From: Nocardioides jishulii
GTDB lineage: Bacteria > Actinomycetota > Actinomycetes > Propionibacteriales > Nocardioidaceae
Direction: 5' to 3'
DNA: 64,000 bases
Assembly: GCF_006007965.1 (NCBI RefSeq)
Contig: NZ_CP040748.1
Span: 1,426,001 to 1,490,000 of the forward strand
The notes under the pieces were generated by a model. The model did not search any database. It worked only from the letters and a program-made list of their open reading frames with translations, and was not told the DNA's origin. The position numbers and the translations under genes are program-made. Of this stretch, positions 19,011-30,502 are shown piece after piece (the first letter of the stretch is position 1; each line of letters opens with the position of its first letter).

Positions 19011-19490
19011 GTGAATGACCACGACCTCGACGTGCAGATCGTCCGTCTCGACCAGGGGCTCCCGTTGCCGGCGTACGCGCACCCGGGTGACGCGGGCGCT
19101 GACCTGCGGACGACGGTCGACCTCGAGCTGGGGCCGGGGGAGCGCGCGCTCGTGCCCACCGGCATCGCGGTGGCCCTTCCGCCCGGTTACGTCGCCCTGG
19201 TGCACCCGCGCTCCGGCCTGGCGGCACGCCACGGCCTCTCCATCGTCAACACGCCCGGCACTGTCGACTCCGGCTACCGGGGCGAGGTGAAGGTGATGCT
19301 GATCAACCACGACCCGCGCGAGAGTCTGCGCCTGTCGCGTGGCGACCGCATCGCCCAGCTCGTCGTGCAGCGCTACGAGCGCGTGCGCTACGTGGAGGTT
19401 GAGGCGCTTCCCGACTCCGTGCGTGGCACGGGGGGTTACGGTTCCACTGGGGGGTTTTCCGACTCCTCCGACCGGGCCGCACAGGCCTGA
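19011..19490 (+). CDS. dut: dUTP diphosphatase
   Basis: This 159-residue trimeric dUTPase hydrolyses dUTP to dUMP, keeping uracil out of DNA and supplying the dTMP precursor. All five family motifs are present: [37 protein letters not shown], and the glycine-rich C-terminal arm [12 protein letters not shown] that closes over the nucleotide. It begins at a GTG without a ribosome site and is followed 25 bases later by the DUF3710 gene, probably on the same transcript. Confidence 0.95.
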   Translation: MNDHDLDVQIVRLDQGLPLPAYAHPGDAGADLRTTVDLELGPGERALVPTGIAVALPPGYVALVHPRSGLAARHGLSIVNTPGTVDSGYRGEVKVMLINHDPRESLRLSRGDRIAQLVVQRYERVRYVEVEALPDSVRGTGGYGSTGGFSDSSDRAAQA

Positions 19491-19515
19491 CGAGCAGCAT
19501 GAGGAGGCAGCACCT

Positions 19516-20133
19516 GTGAAGTTCCGTCGAAAGCCCACCGAGGCTCCCGCCGCGGAGCCTGTCGAGGACGTGACGTCGCAGGAGCCGGCCCAGTCCGGCC
19601 CGTACGACTCCTCGTCGGTGCCCGACGACCTCGACCGGATCGACCTGGGCTCGCTGCGCATCGCCCCCGTCCCCGGCCGTGAGCTCCGGCTCCAGGTCAA
19701 CGAGGAGAGCGGCGACGTGGCCGCGGTGCTCCTGGTCGGCGAGGACGGGGCCATGGAGATGCAGCCGTTCTCCGCGCCCCGTACCGGCAGCCTGTGGGAC
19801 GAGGCGCGTCCGCAGATCGTGCAGGACGTGGCCCGTCGTGGGGGCCAGACCGCGGAGCGCCAGGGCCGCTTCGGCACGGAGCTGCTCTGCCAGGTGCCCG
19901 CCCAGATGCCCGACGGCAGCGCGGGCGTCCAGCCGTCGCGGGTCATCGGCATCGACGGTCCCCGCTGGATGCTGCGCGTCACGTTGCTCGGCCGACCGGC
20001 CGTGGAGCCCGAGGACTCGGCTGAGTGGGAGGACGGGCTCGCCCAGGTCGTGGTGCACCGCGGGGACCAGGCGATGCCCCCGGGGCGTCCGCTTCCCTTC
20101 GTGATGCCTCCCCAGGCCCGTCGGAGCGACTGA
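19516..20133 (+). CDS. DUF3710 family protein
   Basis: This 205-residue soluble protein has a disordered acidic N-terminus (about residues 5-35) and then a compact domain typical of DUF3710 (Rv2696c in M. tuberculosis). The start is the GTG behind GAGGAGG at an eight-base spacing. It belongs to the dut gene cluster. Its role is unknown, and nothing in the sequence suggests catalysis. Confidence 0.8.
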   Translation: MKFRRKPTEAPAAEPVEDVTSQEPAQSGPYDSSSVPDDLDRIDLGSLRIAPVPGRELRLQVNEESGDVAAVLLVGEDGAMEMQPFSAPRTGSLWDEARPQIVQDVARRGGQTAERQGRFGTELLCQVPAQMPDGSAGVQPSRVIGIDGPRWMLRVTLLGRPAVEPEDSAEWEDGLAQVVVHRGDQAMPPGRPLPFVMPPQARRSD

Positions 20134-20134
20134 G

Positions 20135-20497
20135 GTGGAGGTCCGCGGCAGGCTGCGTGGCGCTCTCTCCCGGTGGGCAGACTCGGCCGACCAGGAGCAG
20201 CGCGACCTGCGCAAGGAGCACGGCGGCGCCGGCGCGATGACCATCGCCTCCGCTCCCGACCGGGAGCGTGTGACTCTGCGAGGCAGCCTGCGGGCGGTCA
20301 CTTTGATGCCGCGTGGCGGGGTACCGACCCTCGAGGGCGACCTCGACGACGGCACCGGAATCGTCACGCTCGTCTGGCTGGGCCGCCGGCACATCGTCGG
20401 CATCGAGCCGGGGCGGGCCCTCACCGTCACCGGCCGGATCGGTCTCCATGACGGCCGGCGCGTCCTCTACAACCCTCGTTACGAATTGATGCCATGA
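20135..20497 (+). CDS. OB-fold nucleic-acid-binding protein
   Basis: This 120-residue protein has a basic N-terminal helix followed by an OB-fold (about residues 45-115: VTLRGSLRAVTL, LEGDLDDGTGIVTLVWLGRR, LTVTGRIG). The pattern resembles the anticodon-binding/RecG-like OB family (Rv2694c in M. tuberculosis). It starts one base after the DUF3710 stop, and its own stop overlaps the DUF3159 start (ATGA). Single-stranded nucleic-acid binding is inferred from fold alone. Confidence 0.75.
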   Translation: MEVRGRLRGALSRWADSADQEQRDLRKEHGGAGAMTIASAPDRERVTLRGSLRAVTLMPRGGVPTLEGDLDDGTGIVTLVWLGRRHIVGIEPGRALTVTGRIGLHDGRRVLYNPRYELMP

Positions 20498-21249
20498 GCC
20501 AGGACCAGCCCCAGGGCCAGCAGCAGGACCAACACGCGGCGCGCGCCGACGTGACCACCGTCGAGGCGCTCGTGCGCAAGCAGCTCTCCGAGTCCCTCGG
20601 GGGACGACGGGGCATGGCCGAGGCGGCCGCGCCCACGATCCTCTTCACCGCCACCTGGCTCACGACCAAGGACCTTGGCCTCGCGCTCATCGTCTCGATC
20701 GGTGCTGCCGTCCTCCTCCTGGCGATCCGGGTGGTCCAGCGCTCGAGCGTGCAGTTCTGCGTCAACGCACTCGTCGGCATCGCGATCGGGTGGTTCTTCA
20801 TCAACCGGGCAGCTGCCGCTGGTGGCACGGTCGACGAACAGGCGCTGGCGTACTTCCTTCCCGGCGTCCTCTACAACGCGGGGTACGCCGTCGTGCTCGC
20901 CCTGTCGTGCCTGACGCGCTGGCCGCTGGTCGGCTTCATGGTCGGCAGCGTGACCGGCGACCCGACCGCCTGGCGCAGCGACCGGCAGATCGTCCGGCTC
21001 ACCAGCACCCTGACCTGGGTCCTGGCGGCCCCGTGCGTGCTGCGCGTGGTCGTGCAGGCGCCCATCTACATGGCCGGAACGTCAGGGGCCATGGACGCGG
21101 ACGCGGCGGTGGCGACCCTGGGCCTGCTCAAGATCGGACTCGGCTGGCCGTTGCAGCTGGGCGCACTGGCCTTGATGGTCTGGCTGCTCGGGCGCAACCA
21201 CACGCCTCTGGAGTCGCCGAGCACCCCTGCGTCGGAGACCACCGCCTGA
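20494..21249 (+). CDS. DUF3159 membrane protein
   Basis: This 251-residue protein has a glutamine-rich soluble N-terminus (residues 1-40) and about five to six transmembrane helices. It belongs to the actinobacterial DUF3159 family (Rv2693c), always near ceoB/ceoC and dut. It ends opposite the converging ceoC gene across a 17-base tandem repeat. Being a polytopic membrane protein beside potassium-type regulatory subunits, it could take part in transport, but that is speculation. Confidence 0.8.
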   Translation: MSQDQPQGQQQDQHAARADVTTVEALVRKQLSESLGGRRGMAEAAAPTILFTATWLTTKDLGLALIVSIGAAVLLLAIRVVQRSSVQFCVNALVGIAIGWFFINRAAAAGGTVDEQALAYFLPGVLYNAGYAVVLALSCLTRWPLVGFMVGSVTGDPTAWRSDRQIVRLTSTLTWVLAAPCVLRVVVQAPIYMAGTSGAMDADAAVATLGLLKIGLGWPLQLGALALMVWLLGRNHTPLESPSTPASETTA

Positions 21250-21280
21250 CACCTGCCGCCACCGGGACCATGCCCGTCAC

Positions 21281-21326
21281 CGGGGCGCTGGACTGTTCGG
21301 GGCGCTGGACTGACCGGGGAGCTGGG
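21281..21326. repeat. 17-bp tandem repeat, about 2.7 copies
   Basis: The unit CGGGGCGCTGGACTG plus two variable bases occurs at 21281 and 21298, with a decayed third copy at 21315. It fills the gap between the convergent DUF3159 and ceoC genes. Confidence 0.8.
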
Positions 21327-21332
21327 CCCGGG

Positions 21333-22004
21333 TCAGCGGCCGGTCGCCCGAGGGGCGAGCAGCTGCTGGAGCTCGTCCTCGGAGTCCTCGCCGACGACGA
21401 AGAGGAGCTCGTCGCCCGACTCGATCGGCTGCTCGTCGTTGGGCGGGTAGACCTGTCCGTCGCGCAGGATCGTGACGAGCTGGCAGTTCTCCGGGAGCGG
21501 GACCAGACCGGCCTGCTTGCCCACGTAGGGGGAGTCGTCGGGGAGCGTCATCTCGACGAGGTTGGCGTTGCCCTTGCGGAAGGTGAAGAGCCGCACCAGG
21601 TCGCCGACCGTGACGGCCTCCTCGACCAGGGCCGACATGATTCGTGGGGTCGAGACGTTGACGTCGACGCCCCAGGCCTCGGTGAAGAGCCACTCGTTGT
21701 CCGGGTGGTTGACCCGGCCCACGGTGCGCGGCACCCCGAACTCGGTCTTGGCCAGCAGCGACGTGACCAGGTTGGCCTTGTCGTCACCGGTGGCGGCGAT
21801 GACCACGTCGCAGGAGTCCAGCCCGGCCTCCTCGAGCGAGGAGAGCTCGCACGAGTCGGCCAGCAGCCAGCTGGCCTCGGGGACGCGCTCGGGCTTCACG
21901 GCGGTGGCAGCGCGGTCGATGAGCAGCACGTCGTGGCCGTTCTCGATGAGCTCACGGGCGATGGCGCGTCCTACGGCGCCGGCTCCGGCGATGGCGACTC
22001 GCAT
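21333..22004 (-). CDS. ceoC: KTN/RCK potassium-uptake regulatory protein (CeoC/TrkA)
   Basis: This 223-residue protein has an N-terminal RCK_N Rossmann domain (GAGAVGRAIARELIENGHDV) that binds NAD(H) or nucleotides, and a C-terminal RCK_C ligand domain ending around ESGDELLFVVGE. Such subunits gate potassium uptake systems from the cytoplasmic face. It sits two bases after ceoB with a GAGGAG ribosome site inside the end of ceoB. No TrkH/KtrB pore gene is present nearby. The membrane protein next door is the KimA-like carrier. Confidence 0.87.
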   Translation of the reverse strand: MRVAIAGAGAVGRAIARELIENGHDVLLIDRAATAVKPERVPEASWLLADSCELSSLEEAGLDSCDVVIAATGDDKANLVTSLLAKTEFGVPRTVGRVNHPDNEWLFTEAWGVDVNVSTPRIMSALVEEAVTVGDLVRLFTFRKGNANLVEMTLPDDSPYVGKQAGLVPLPENCQLVTILRDGQVYPPNDEQPIESGDELLFVVGEDSEDELQQLLAPRATGR

Positions 22005-22005
22005 G

Positions 22006-22671
22006 TCAGTACTCCTCCTCAGGGCCCTGCTCGATCGCCCTGTAGGTCTCCGCGGCGGTCGCCTCGCGCATGACGAGGTGCAGGACGTCGCCCTCCTGGA
22101 TCACGGACTCGCGGTTGGGCAGCATGCCCTCGCCGAGACGGTCGATCCAAGCGATCCGGCTGCGGGTCTGCATCTGGAAGACCACGGTGCGCTGGCCGAT
22201 CCACTTCTCGGTCATGGGCACCTGGTCGAGCCGGATCGTGCCGGTCGGGTCACGGAAGTTGGGCTCCGCCCCGGCGGGCAGGATGCGCCGCATGATCTGG
22301 TCGGCCGTCCACCGCACCGTGGCGACGGTCGTGATGCCGAGACGCTGGTAGACCTCGGCGCGGCCGGGGTCGTAGATCCGGGCGACGACCTGCGGGATGC
22401 CGAAGGTCTCGCGGGCGACACGGGCCGCGATGATGTTGGAGTTGTCACCGCTCGAGACGGCGGCGAAGGCGTCAGCGCGGCGGACGCCCGCCTTCTCCAG
22501 CACGCCCTGGTCGAAGCCGACCCCGGTGATCTTGTCCCCGTTGAAGTCGGCGCCGAGGCGCCGGAACGCGTCCGGGTCGGTGTCGATCACCGAGACGGTG
22601 TGGTTACGGTCCTCGAGGCTGCGGGCCAGCGTGGAACCCACGCGTCCGCAGCCCATGATCACGACGTGCAC
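22006..22671 (-). CDS. ceoB: KTN/RCK potassium-uptake regulatory protein (CeoB/TrkA)
   Basis: This 221-residue paralogue of CeoC has the nucleotide-binding signature MGCGRVGSTLARSLEDRNH at its very N-terminus and a C-terminal RCK_C domain (VIQEGDVLHLVMREA). The start is set at the GTG at 22671, because a TAGCGT box lies six bases upstream and this gives the MHVVIMGCGR opening usual for the family. CeoB and CeoC are expected to form a hetero-oligomeric ring that senses NAD(H), ATP/ADP or c-di-AMP. Confidence 0.87.
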   Translation of the reverse strand: MHVVIMGCGRVGSTLARSLEDRNHTVSVIDTDPDAFRRLGADFNGDKITGVGFDQGVLEKAGVRRADAFAAVSSGDNSNIIAARVARETFGIPQVVARIYDPGRAEVYQRLGITTVATVRWTADQIMRRILPAGAEPNFRDPTGTIRLDQVPMTEKWIGQRTVVFQMQTRSRIAWIDRLGEGMLPNRESVIQEGDVLHLVMREATAAETYRAIEQGPEEEY

Positions 22672-22677
22672 GGCCAC

Positions 22678-22683
22678 ACGCTA
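22678..22683 (-). promoter_or_regulatory. -10 box, leaderless start of ceoB
   Basis: TAGCGT on the minus strand is followed by six bases and the GTG at 22671. Confidence 0.55.
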
Positions 22684-22727
22684 TACCCAGAATCCCCGGC
22701 CGGGTGCCCGACCGCCACCGATGGGTC

Positions 22728-22733
22728 TAGCCT
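22728..22733 (+). promoter_or_regulatory. -10 box, leaderless start of the KimA-like gene
   Basis: TAGCCT is followed by eight bases and the GTG at 22742. The 70-base gap to ceoB therefore carries two back-to-back leaderless promoters. Confidence 0.5.
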
Positions 22734-22741
22734 TCATTCCC

Positions 22742-24790
22742 GTGGGTGTCGGAGATGTGTCGAAGCGGATCATTCTTGGCCGCAAGCTGCGTAGTTCCCA
22801 GCTGGGGGAGACGCTGCTGTCCAAGCGCATCGCGCTGCCCGTCTTCGCCAGTGACGCGCTCAGCTCGGTGGCCTACGCCCCGGACGAGATCTTCATCATG
22901 CTGTCGCTGGCCGGCGCCTCGGCGTACAGCATGTCCTGGCAGGTGGGGCTGGCCGTCGCGGTCGTCATGACCGCGGTGATCGCGTCCTACCGCCAGACCG
23001 TGCACGCCTACCCCAGCGGTGGCGGCGACTACGAGGTCGCCAAGGTCAACCTCGGGCGTACGGCCGGGGTCACGGTGGCCAGCGCGCTGCTGGTCGACTA
23101 CGTGCTCACGGTGGCCGTCTCCATCAGCGCAGGAGCCCACTACGCCTCCTCGGCGGTGGGCTTCCTGGACGGGCACGAGACCACCTTCGCGGTGCTGACG
23201 ATCGTGGTGCTGGCGGCGCTCAACCTGCGCGGCGTCCGCGAGTCCGGGATGTACTTCGCGGTGCCGACGTACGTCTTCATGGTCGCGATCCTCGGCATGT
23301 GCGCCTACGGACTGGTGCGCCTGCTCCAGGGCACGCTCCCGCAGGTGGAGAGCGCCGACCTGCGCATCGTGGAGGCGCCCGGCTACGAGGGCGAGCTGAC
23401 GATGGTCGCGCTCCTCCTGCTGCTGGCGCGGGCGTTCTCCTCCGGCTGTGCGGCGCTCACCGGCGTCGAGGCGATCTCCAACGGGGTGCCGGCCTTCCGC
23501 AAGCCGAAGAGCAAGAACGCCGCCACCACCCTCTTCCTGCTCGGCCTGATCGCCATCTCGATGATGATGAGCGTCATCGTGCTGGCCAAGCAGATGGGCC
23601 TGCGCTACGTCGACCCCCTCGACCGCTCGCGCCTCCTCAACCCCGACGGCACACCCGCCGACACCTACGACCAGCACGCGGTGATCGCCCAGATCGCCCG
23701 CGGCATCTTCGACGAGTTCCCGCCGGGCTTCTACCTGGTCGTCGTGATCACCGGCGTCATCCTGGTGCTGGCCGCCAACACCGCCTTCAACGGCTTCCCG
23801 GTGCTGGGCTCGATCCTGGCCGAGGACGGCTACCTGCCCAAGGCACTCGGCTCGCGCGGTGACCGACTGGCCTACAGCAACGGCATCGTCTTCCTCGGGG
23901 CGATGTCGGTCGTGCTCGTGATCGCGTTCGACGCAGAGGTCACCCGCCTCATCCAGCTCTACATCGTGGGCGTCTTCGTCTCCTTCACGCTCAGCCAGCT
24001 CGGCATGGTGCGGCACTGGACCAGGCTGCTCGGCAGGGAGTCGGACCCCCAGGAGCGTGGACGCATGCAGCGTGCGCGGGTCATCAACGCCGTCGGCATG
24101 TCCTTCACCGGCGTGGTGCTGGTGGTCGTGCTGATCACCAAGTTCACCCACGGCGCGTGGATCACCGTGCTGGTCATGGCCGCCTTCTTCGTGCTGATGC
24201 GGGGGGTTCGCCGCCACTACGAGGAGGTGGCCCACGAGCTGGCCATCGACGAGCAGGACAAGGTGCTGCCGACCCGCGTCCACGCAATCGTGCTCGTCTC
24301 CAAGCTCCACAAGCCGACCCTGCGCGCCCTGGCCTACGCCAAGGCCAGCCGTCCCAACGTCCTCGAGGCGATCTACGTCGACACCGACCGGGCCACCACG
24401 CAGGCCCTGGTGAAGGCGTGGGAGGAGCGCAACTTCGACGTCCCGCTGAAGGTGCTCCACTCGCCCTACCGCGAGGTCACGCGTCCGATCGTGGAGTACG
24501 CCCAGGCGATCAGGCGGGCGAGCCCGCGAGGCGTGGTGGCGGTCTACATCCCCGAGTACGTGGTGGGCCGCTGGTGGGAGCAGCTCCTGCACAACCAGAG
24601 CGCCCTGCGGCTCAAGGGGCGCCTGCTCTTCTCGCCGGGCGTCATGGTGACATCGGTGCCCTACCAGCTCGAGTCGTCCCAGGTGGCGCGCGAGCGCGCG
24701 GCCCGTGACCAGGGCCGGGTGAAGGCCGGCGACCTGCGTCGCGGCCGGGTGGTCGACGACGACGACGGAAGCGGACAGGTGCACCGATGA
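22742..24790 (+). CDS. KimA-like APC superfamily transporter
   Basis: This 682-residue transporter has about twelve transmembrane helices (residues about 35-480) and a C-terminal cytoplasmic domain. Segments such as [61 protein letters not shown] and [15 protein letters not shown] correspond closely to my recollection of Bacillus KimA, a c-di-AMP-regulated proton/potassium symporter. The C-terminal region has the alpha/beta pattern of a universal-stress-like domain. It is divergent from ceoB, and its stop overlaps the next gene. The M. tuberculosis counterpart is Rv2690c. Potassium as substrate is inferred, and amino acids remain possible. Confidence 0.8.
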   Translation: MGVGDVSKRIILGRKLRSSQLGETLLSKRIALPVFASDALSSVAYAPDEIFIMLSLAGASAYSMSWQVGLAVAVVMTAVIASYRQTVHAYPSGGGDYEVAKVNLGRTAGVTVASALLVDYVLTVAVSISAGAHYASSAVGFLDGHETTFAVLTIVVLAALNLRGVRESGMYFAVPTYVFMVAILGMCAYGLVRLLQGTLPQVESADLRIVEAPGYEGELTMVALLLLLARAFSSGCAALTGVEAISNGVPAFRKPKSKNAATTLFLLGLIAISMMMSVIVLAKQMGLRYVDPLDRSRLLNPDGTPADTYDQHAVIAQIARGIFDEFPPGFYLVVVITGVILVLAANTAFNGFPVLGSILAEDGYLPKALGSRGDRLAYSNGIVFLGAMSVVLVIAFDAEVTRLIQLYIVGVFVSFTLSQLGMVRHWTRLLGRESDPQERGRMQRARVINAVGMSFTGVVLVVVLITKFTHGAWITVLVMAAFFVLMRGVRRHYEEVAHELAIDEQDKVLPTRVHAIVLVSKLHKPTLRALAYAKASRPNVLEAIYVDTDRATTQALVKAWEERNFDVPLKVLHSPYREVTRPIVEYAQAIRRASPRGVVAVYIPEYVVGRWWEQLLHNQSALRLKGRLLFSPGVMVTSVPYQLESSQVARERAARDQGRVKAGDLRRGRVVDDDDGSGQVHR

Positions 24791-25929
24791 GCAGGAACCC
24801 ACGGCAGCGCAAGGTGCGAGGACGGTCGCGCGTGGGCGAGCGGTACGAGGCCTTGGTCGGTCCCGTCGCGCACGGCGGCCACTGCGTGGTCCGGGTGCCT
24901 GCAGGCGACCCGGACGACGAGACCGCGACCCGCGTCGTCTTCACCCGGCACACGCTGCCGGGGGAGGTGGTGGTCGTGCAGATCACCGAGGGCACCGACG
25001 GTGACCGCTTCTGGCGAGGCGACGCCGTCGAGGTCCTGGAGCCGTCGAGGGACCGCGTCACCCCGCCGTGCTCGTTCTCCGGCCCCGACCGCTGCGGCGG
25101 TTGCGACTTCCAGCACGTCTCGCTCCCTGCGCAACGTGACCTGAAGCTCGACGTCGTACGTGAGCAGATGGTGCGGCTGGCCAGGATGTCGCCGGAGGAC
25201 CCGCTCCTGGCCGGTCTCGTGGTGGAACCCGTGCCGGGTGACGTCGACGGGTTGCGCTGGCGCACCCGTGGCCGGTTCGTCGACCTGGGCGACGGTCGGC
25301 GGGGGATGCGGAAGTTCCGGTCCACCGACGTCATCGAGGTGGACGACTGCCTGATCGAGTCGCTCGAGCCGGCCTCCCACACCGTCCACGGCGTCGCCTT
25401 CCAGGTGGCTCCCGGGGGTTTCTGGCAGGTGCACCCCGGAGCGCCGGAGGTGCTGGTCGACACCGTCCTGGAGATGCTGGACCCGCGTGCCGGCGAGGCC
25501 GTGCTCGACCTGTACGCCGGCGTCGGACTCTTCGGCCGGTTCCTGGCCGAGCGGGTGGGCGCCGAGGCGCGGCTGGTCGCGGTGGAGGGAAACTCCACCG
25601 CCGCCGGGCTCGCCAAGCGCAACCTGTCCGGACTGGCGAAGGTCCGGGTGAGCGCCGGCGACGTCGCAGGGGTGCTGGGGCGGGAGTACGACGAGCCCTT
25701 CGACCTGGTCGTGCTGGACCCGCCGCGCGAGGGCGCACGCCGTGCCGTGGTCGACCAGGTCGTCGACCGCGCACCGCGGGCGGTCGCGTACGTCGCGTGC
25801 GACCCGGCTGCGCTGGCCAGGGACGTGGCGCTCTTCGCCGAGCGCGGCTACCGGCTCACGGCGCTGCGCGCCTTCGACCTCTTCCCGATGACCCACCACG
25901 TGGAGTGCGTCGCCCTGCTCGAGCGCTGA
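24787..25929 (+). CDS. TRAM-domain 23S rRNA/tRNA uracil-5 methyltransferase (RlmD/TrmA family)
   Basis: This 380-residue class I SAM-dependent RNA methyltransferase has a TRAM RNA-binding domain at residues about 8-75. Iron-sulfur cysteines follow in CSFSGPDRCGGCDF. The SAM-binding loop is DLYAGVGLFGRFL, then LDPPREGAR, and the catalytic cysteine is in YVACDPAALARD. It methylates C5 of uracil in tRNA or rRNA, but which site is not clear because TrmA, RlmC and RlmD are hard to tell apart here. The start overlaps the transporter stop (ATGA). Confidence 0.87.
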   Translation: MSRNPRQRKVRGRSRVGERYEALVGPVAHGGHCVVRVPAGDPDDETATRVVFTRHTLPGEVVVVQITEGTDGDRFWRGDAVEVLEPSRDRVTPPCSFSGPDRCGGCDFQHVSLPAQRDLKLDVVREQMVRLARMSPEDPLLAGLVVEPVPGDVDGLRWRTRGRFVDLGDGRRGMRKFRSTDVIEVDDCLIESLEPASHTVHGVAFQVAPGGFWQVHPGAPEVLVDTVLEMLDPRAGEAVLDLYAGVGLFGRFLAERVGAEARLVAVEGNSTAAGLAKRNLSGLAKVRVSAGDVAGVLGREYDEPFDLVVLDPPREGARRAVVDQVVDRAPRAVAYVACDPAALARDVALFAERGYRLTALRAFDLFPMTHHVECVALLER

Positions 25930-25988
25930 GCGCACGCGACGGACTCCCTCTGGCCAAGGCCGACGTTGGGTGGTAAGTGGATGTCGTG

Positions 25989-26008
25989 TATCTTGACATC
26001 GAGAGATA
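25989..26008. promoter_or_regulatory. imperfect palindrome upstream of aconitase
   Basis: The ends TATCT and AGATA are inverted around a TTGACA core. It may be an operator, and the TTGACA may serve as a -35 element, although no matching -10 follows at 16-18 bases. Confidence 0.35.
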
Positions 26009-26031
26009 TTGCCTCGGCCCAGGCGCCAAAG

Positions 26032-26050
26032 TAAGGCAAGCCTTCCTTTT
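26032..26050. promoter_or_regulatory. candidate iron box (DtxR/IdeR) in the aconitase promoter
   Basis: The 19 bases beginning TAAGGCAAGCCTTCC match the DtxR/IdeR consensus TWAGGTWAGSCTWACCTWA at 15 of 19 positions. They overlap a possible -10 (TAAGGC) that sits 17 bases from TTGCCT (26009-26014). Repression or activation by an iron regulator would make aconitase, an iron-sulfur enzyme, iron-responsive. Confidence 0.45.
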
Positions 26051-26108
26051 TCCGCACCCCCGGGCAGCGGCAAGATGGTCCGAGCGTGACAACCACAATC
26101 CCCGGTAG

Positions 26109-28958
<2,850 letters not shown>

Positions 28959-28990
28959 ACCCAGCGCTGAGTCGGCTGTCACCAGCCTCC

Positions 28991-29026
28991 CGAACCCCCG
29001 TCCCGCACTCGCGGGGCGGGGGTTCG
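28991..29026. terminator. strong hairpin terminator after acnA
   Basis: Sixteen paired positions (CGAACCCCCGTCCCGC with GCGGGGCGGGGGTTCG, one G-U) flank the loop ACTC. There is no T-run. Confidence 0.85.
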
Positions 29027-29131
29027 TGCATGCTCCCTGACGACGTCGAGAGAAATAGTTGCGTCCGCCACCCAACCTCCCGCCGGATGCAGGCGTACTC
29101 CTGTGTGAACATCACTCACCGAGGGGGAGAC

Positions 29132-30502
29132 ATGACCACCAGGGCGGACCTGCAGAGGGAGCTCGGCCGGCTCAGTGCCGACGAGGTCGACACTGCCATT
29201 CCGGTGCCGGAGGCACTGTGGACGCGAGGGCGTCGTTGGCAGCGACGTCGCCTGGGTCGGGCCATCGTGACGGTCGCGTGCGTGGCTGCGTTCACTGCTG
29301 GCCTGGCGGGTGCGGTCCTGCCTTTCGTTCCGGGTGTTCCGGGCACCAGCGACGCTGCCAGCAGTGGCATCGCTCCACGGATCCCCGACCGAGTGCACGC
29401 TCCACCCCTGTGGGCCGCCTCGGTGAGCGGTACCGCGCTGGTCGCGGTGACGGAGGCGGAGAGGGGGACATGGGTGGGCCGGGAGCCGGCGCTGGCGGTG
29501 ATCACCGCAGCCGGGGCGTACGGCTACCTCGACCTCCCCGACCGCTCGGAGGGCTTCGCCCTCTCACCGGACGGTGAGCGGCTCGCGTACTGGACCGCGG
29601 GAACTCCGAGCGGGGACCCGCAGACCAACGACGCACAGAGCAAGGTCACCACGGGCCTGGCAGTGCGAACGCTGCGCACGGGTGTGGAGCAGCGTCACGA
29701 GGTCCCGACGGTCCACGGCCTCGACCCCGGTTCGTTGGCGTGGCTGGATGACACCACCGTGGTCTTCGAGTACGGACAGAACATCGTGGGCGACAGCGCC
29801 CCCTCGGCCGAGCAAGGGGGCTCGAACGAACACGGCGGATGGTGGTGGCGCCTGGCCGCCGATGAGCCGGAGCCCTGGCCCTGGGGTGACGAGGACGTGG
29901 TGGACCCGCTGTTCTGGGGTGTGAACGAGGGCGCCGCCATCGGCACCAGCTCAGGTGAGGCGTTGACCTTGGTGGACCCGGGTGTCCGCCTCCGCGAGGG
30001 TCTCGCTGCCCGAGCGAGCGGGGGCGGCGCCTCGCACATGGCTCCGACCGTGGCATGGGGTGGGGACGGGCAAGTGGCACTGCTGGGCGAGGAAGGCGGC
30101 TCGGAGACCCCGGCGCAGGTGCGCACCGGGCGCCTCGCCGTGGAGGGTGGGGATGCCCGGCTGGTCGACCTGACCCTGATCCCCGGCGGGGAGGTCGCCA
30201 ATGGGCTCCTGGGGTGGCGCGACGGCGACCTGCTCGTGGTCGTGCTCGGTGACGATCCGCACATCGCGACCGTCGATGTGGAGACCGGCAACCGACGCGT
30301 GCTCGTGTCGTGGGACGTCGATGAGCACGACCGCGGTGCTGCGTGGCGCTTCGCCCGCGGTGTGCTGGAGACCGGTGAGGTGGTCCCGGCAACGGCGCCC
30401 AGGGATCCGGACGACCCTCGTGCGGTGGGCGGGGTGCTCTCGGTCGGGCTTGTCGGCGTGCTCGGCTGGTCGGCGTTGAGGAGGCGTCGTGACCGCCCCT
30501 GA
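29132..30502 (+). CDS. membrane-anchored beta-propeller-like protein linked to a sigma factor
   Basis: This 456-residue protein of unknown function has a cytoplasmic N-terminus of about 40 residues with a basic cluster (RGRRWQRRRLGR) and one transmembrane helix (about 43-63). A large extracytoplasmic region has WD40/TolB-type repeats (GFALSPDGERLAYW, GSLAWLDDTTVVFEYG), and a second hydrophobic segment near the C-terminus ends in RRRR. It overlaps the downstream sigma-factor gene by 14 bases. The arrangement suggests a membrane partner or anti-sigma-like regulator, but it lacks the zinc-binding anti-sigma motif. Start chosen at the ATG behind GAGGGGGAG. Confidence 0.7.
   Translation: MTTRADLQRELGRLSADEVDTAIPVPEALWTRGRRWQRRRLGRAIVTVACVAAFTAGLAGAVLPFVPGVPGTSDAASSGIAPRIPDRVHAPPLWAASVSGTALVAVTEAERGTWVGREPALAVITAAGAYGYLDLPDRSEGFALSPDGERLAYWTAGTPSGDPQTNDAQSKVTTGLAVRTLRTGVEQRHEVPTVHGLDPGSLAWLDDTTVVFEYGQNIVGDSAPSAEQGGSNEHGGWWWRLAADEPEPWPWGDEDVVDPLFWGVNEGAAIGTSSGEALTLVDPGVRLREGLAARASGGGASHMAPTVAWGGDGQVALLGEEGGSETPAQVRTGRLAVEGGDARLVDLTLIPGGEVANGLLGWRDGDLLVVVLGDDPHIATVDVETGNRRVLVSWDVDEHDRGAAWRFARGVLETGEVVPATAPRDPDDPRAVGGVLSVGLVGVLGWSALRRRRDRP

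Noticed and set aside
22727..24802. 691-codon minus-strand frame opposite the KimA-like gene
   Set aside because: The His/Arg/Asp-rich translation has no domain, and the plus strand is a clear transporter.
25993..25998. TTGACA as the -35 of the main acnA promoter
   Set aside because: No -10-like hexamer lies 16-18 bases downstream. TTGCCT with TAAGGC is better spaced.
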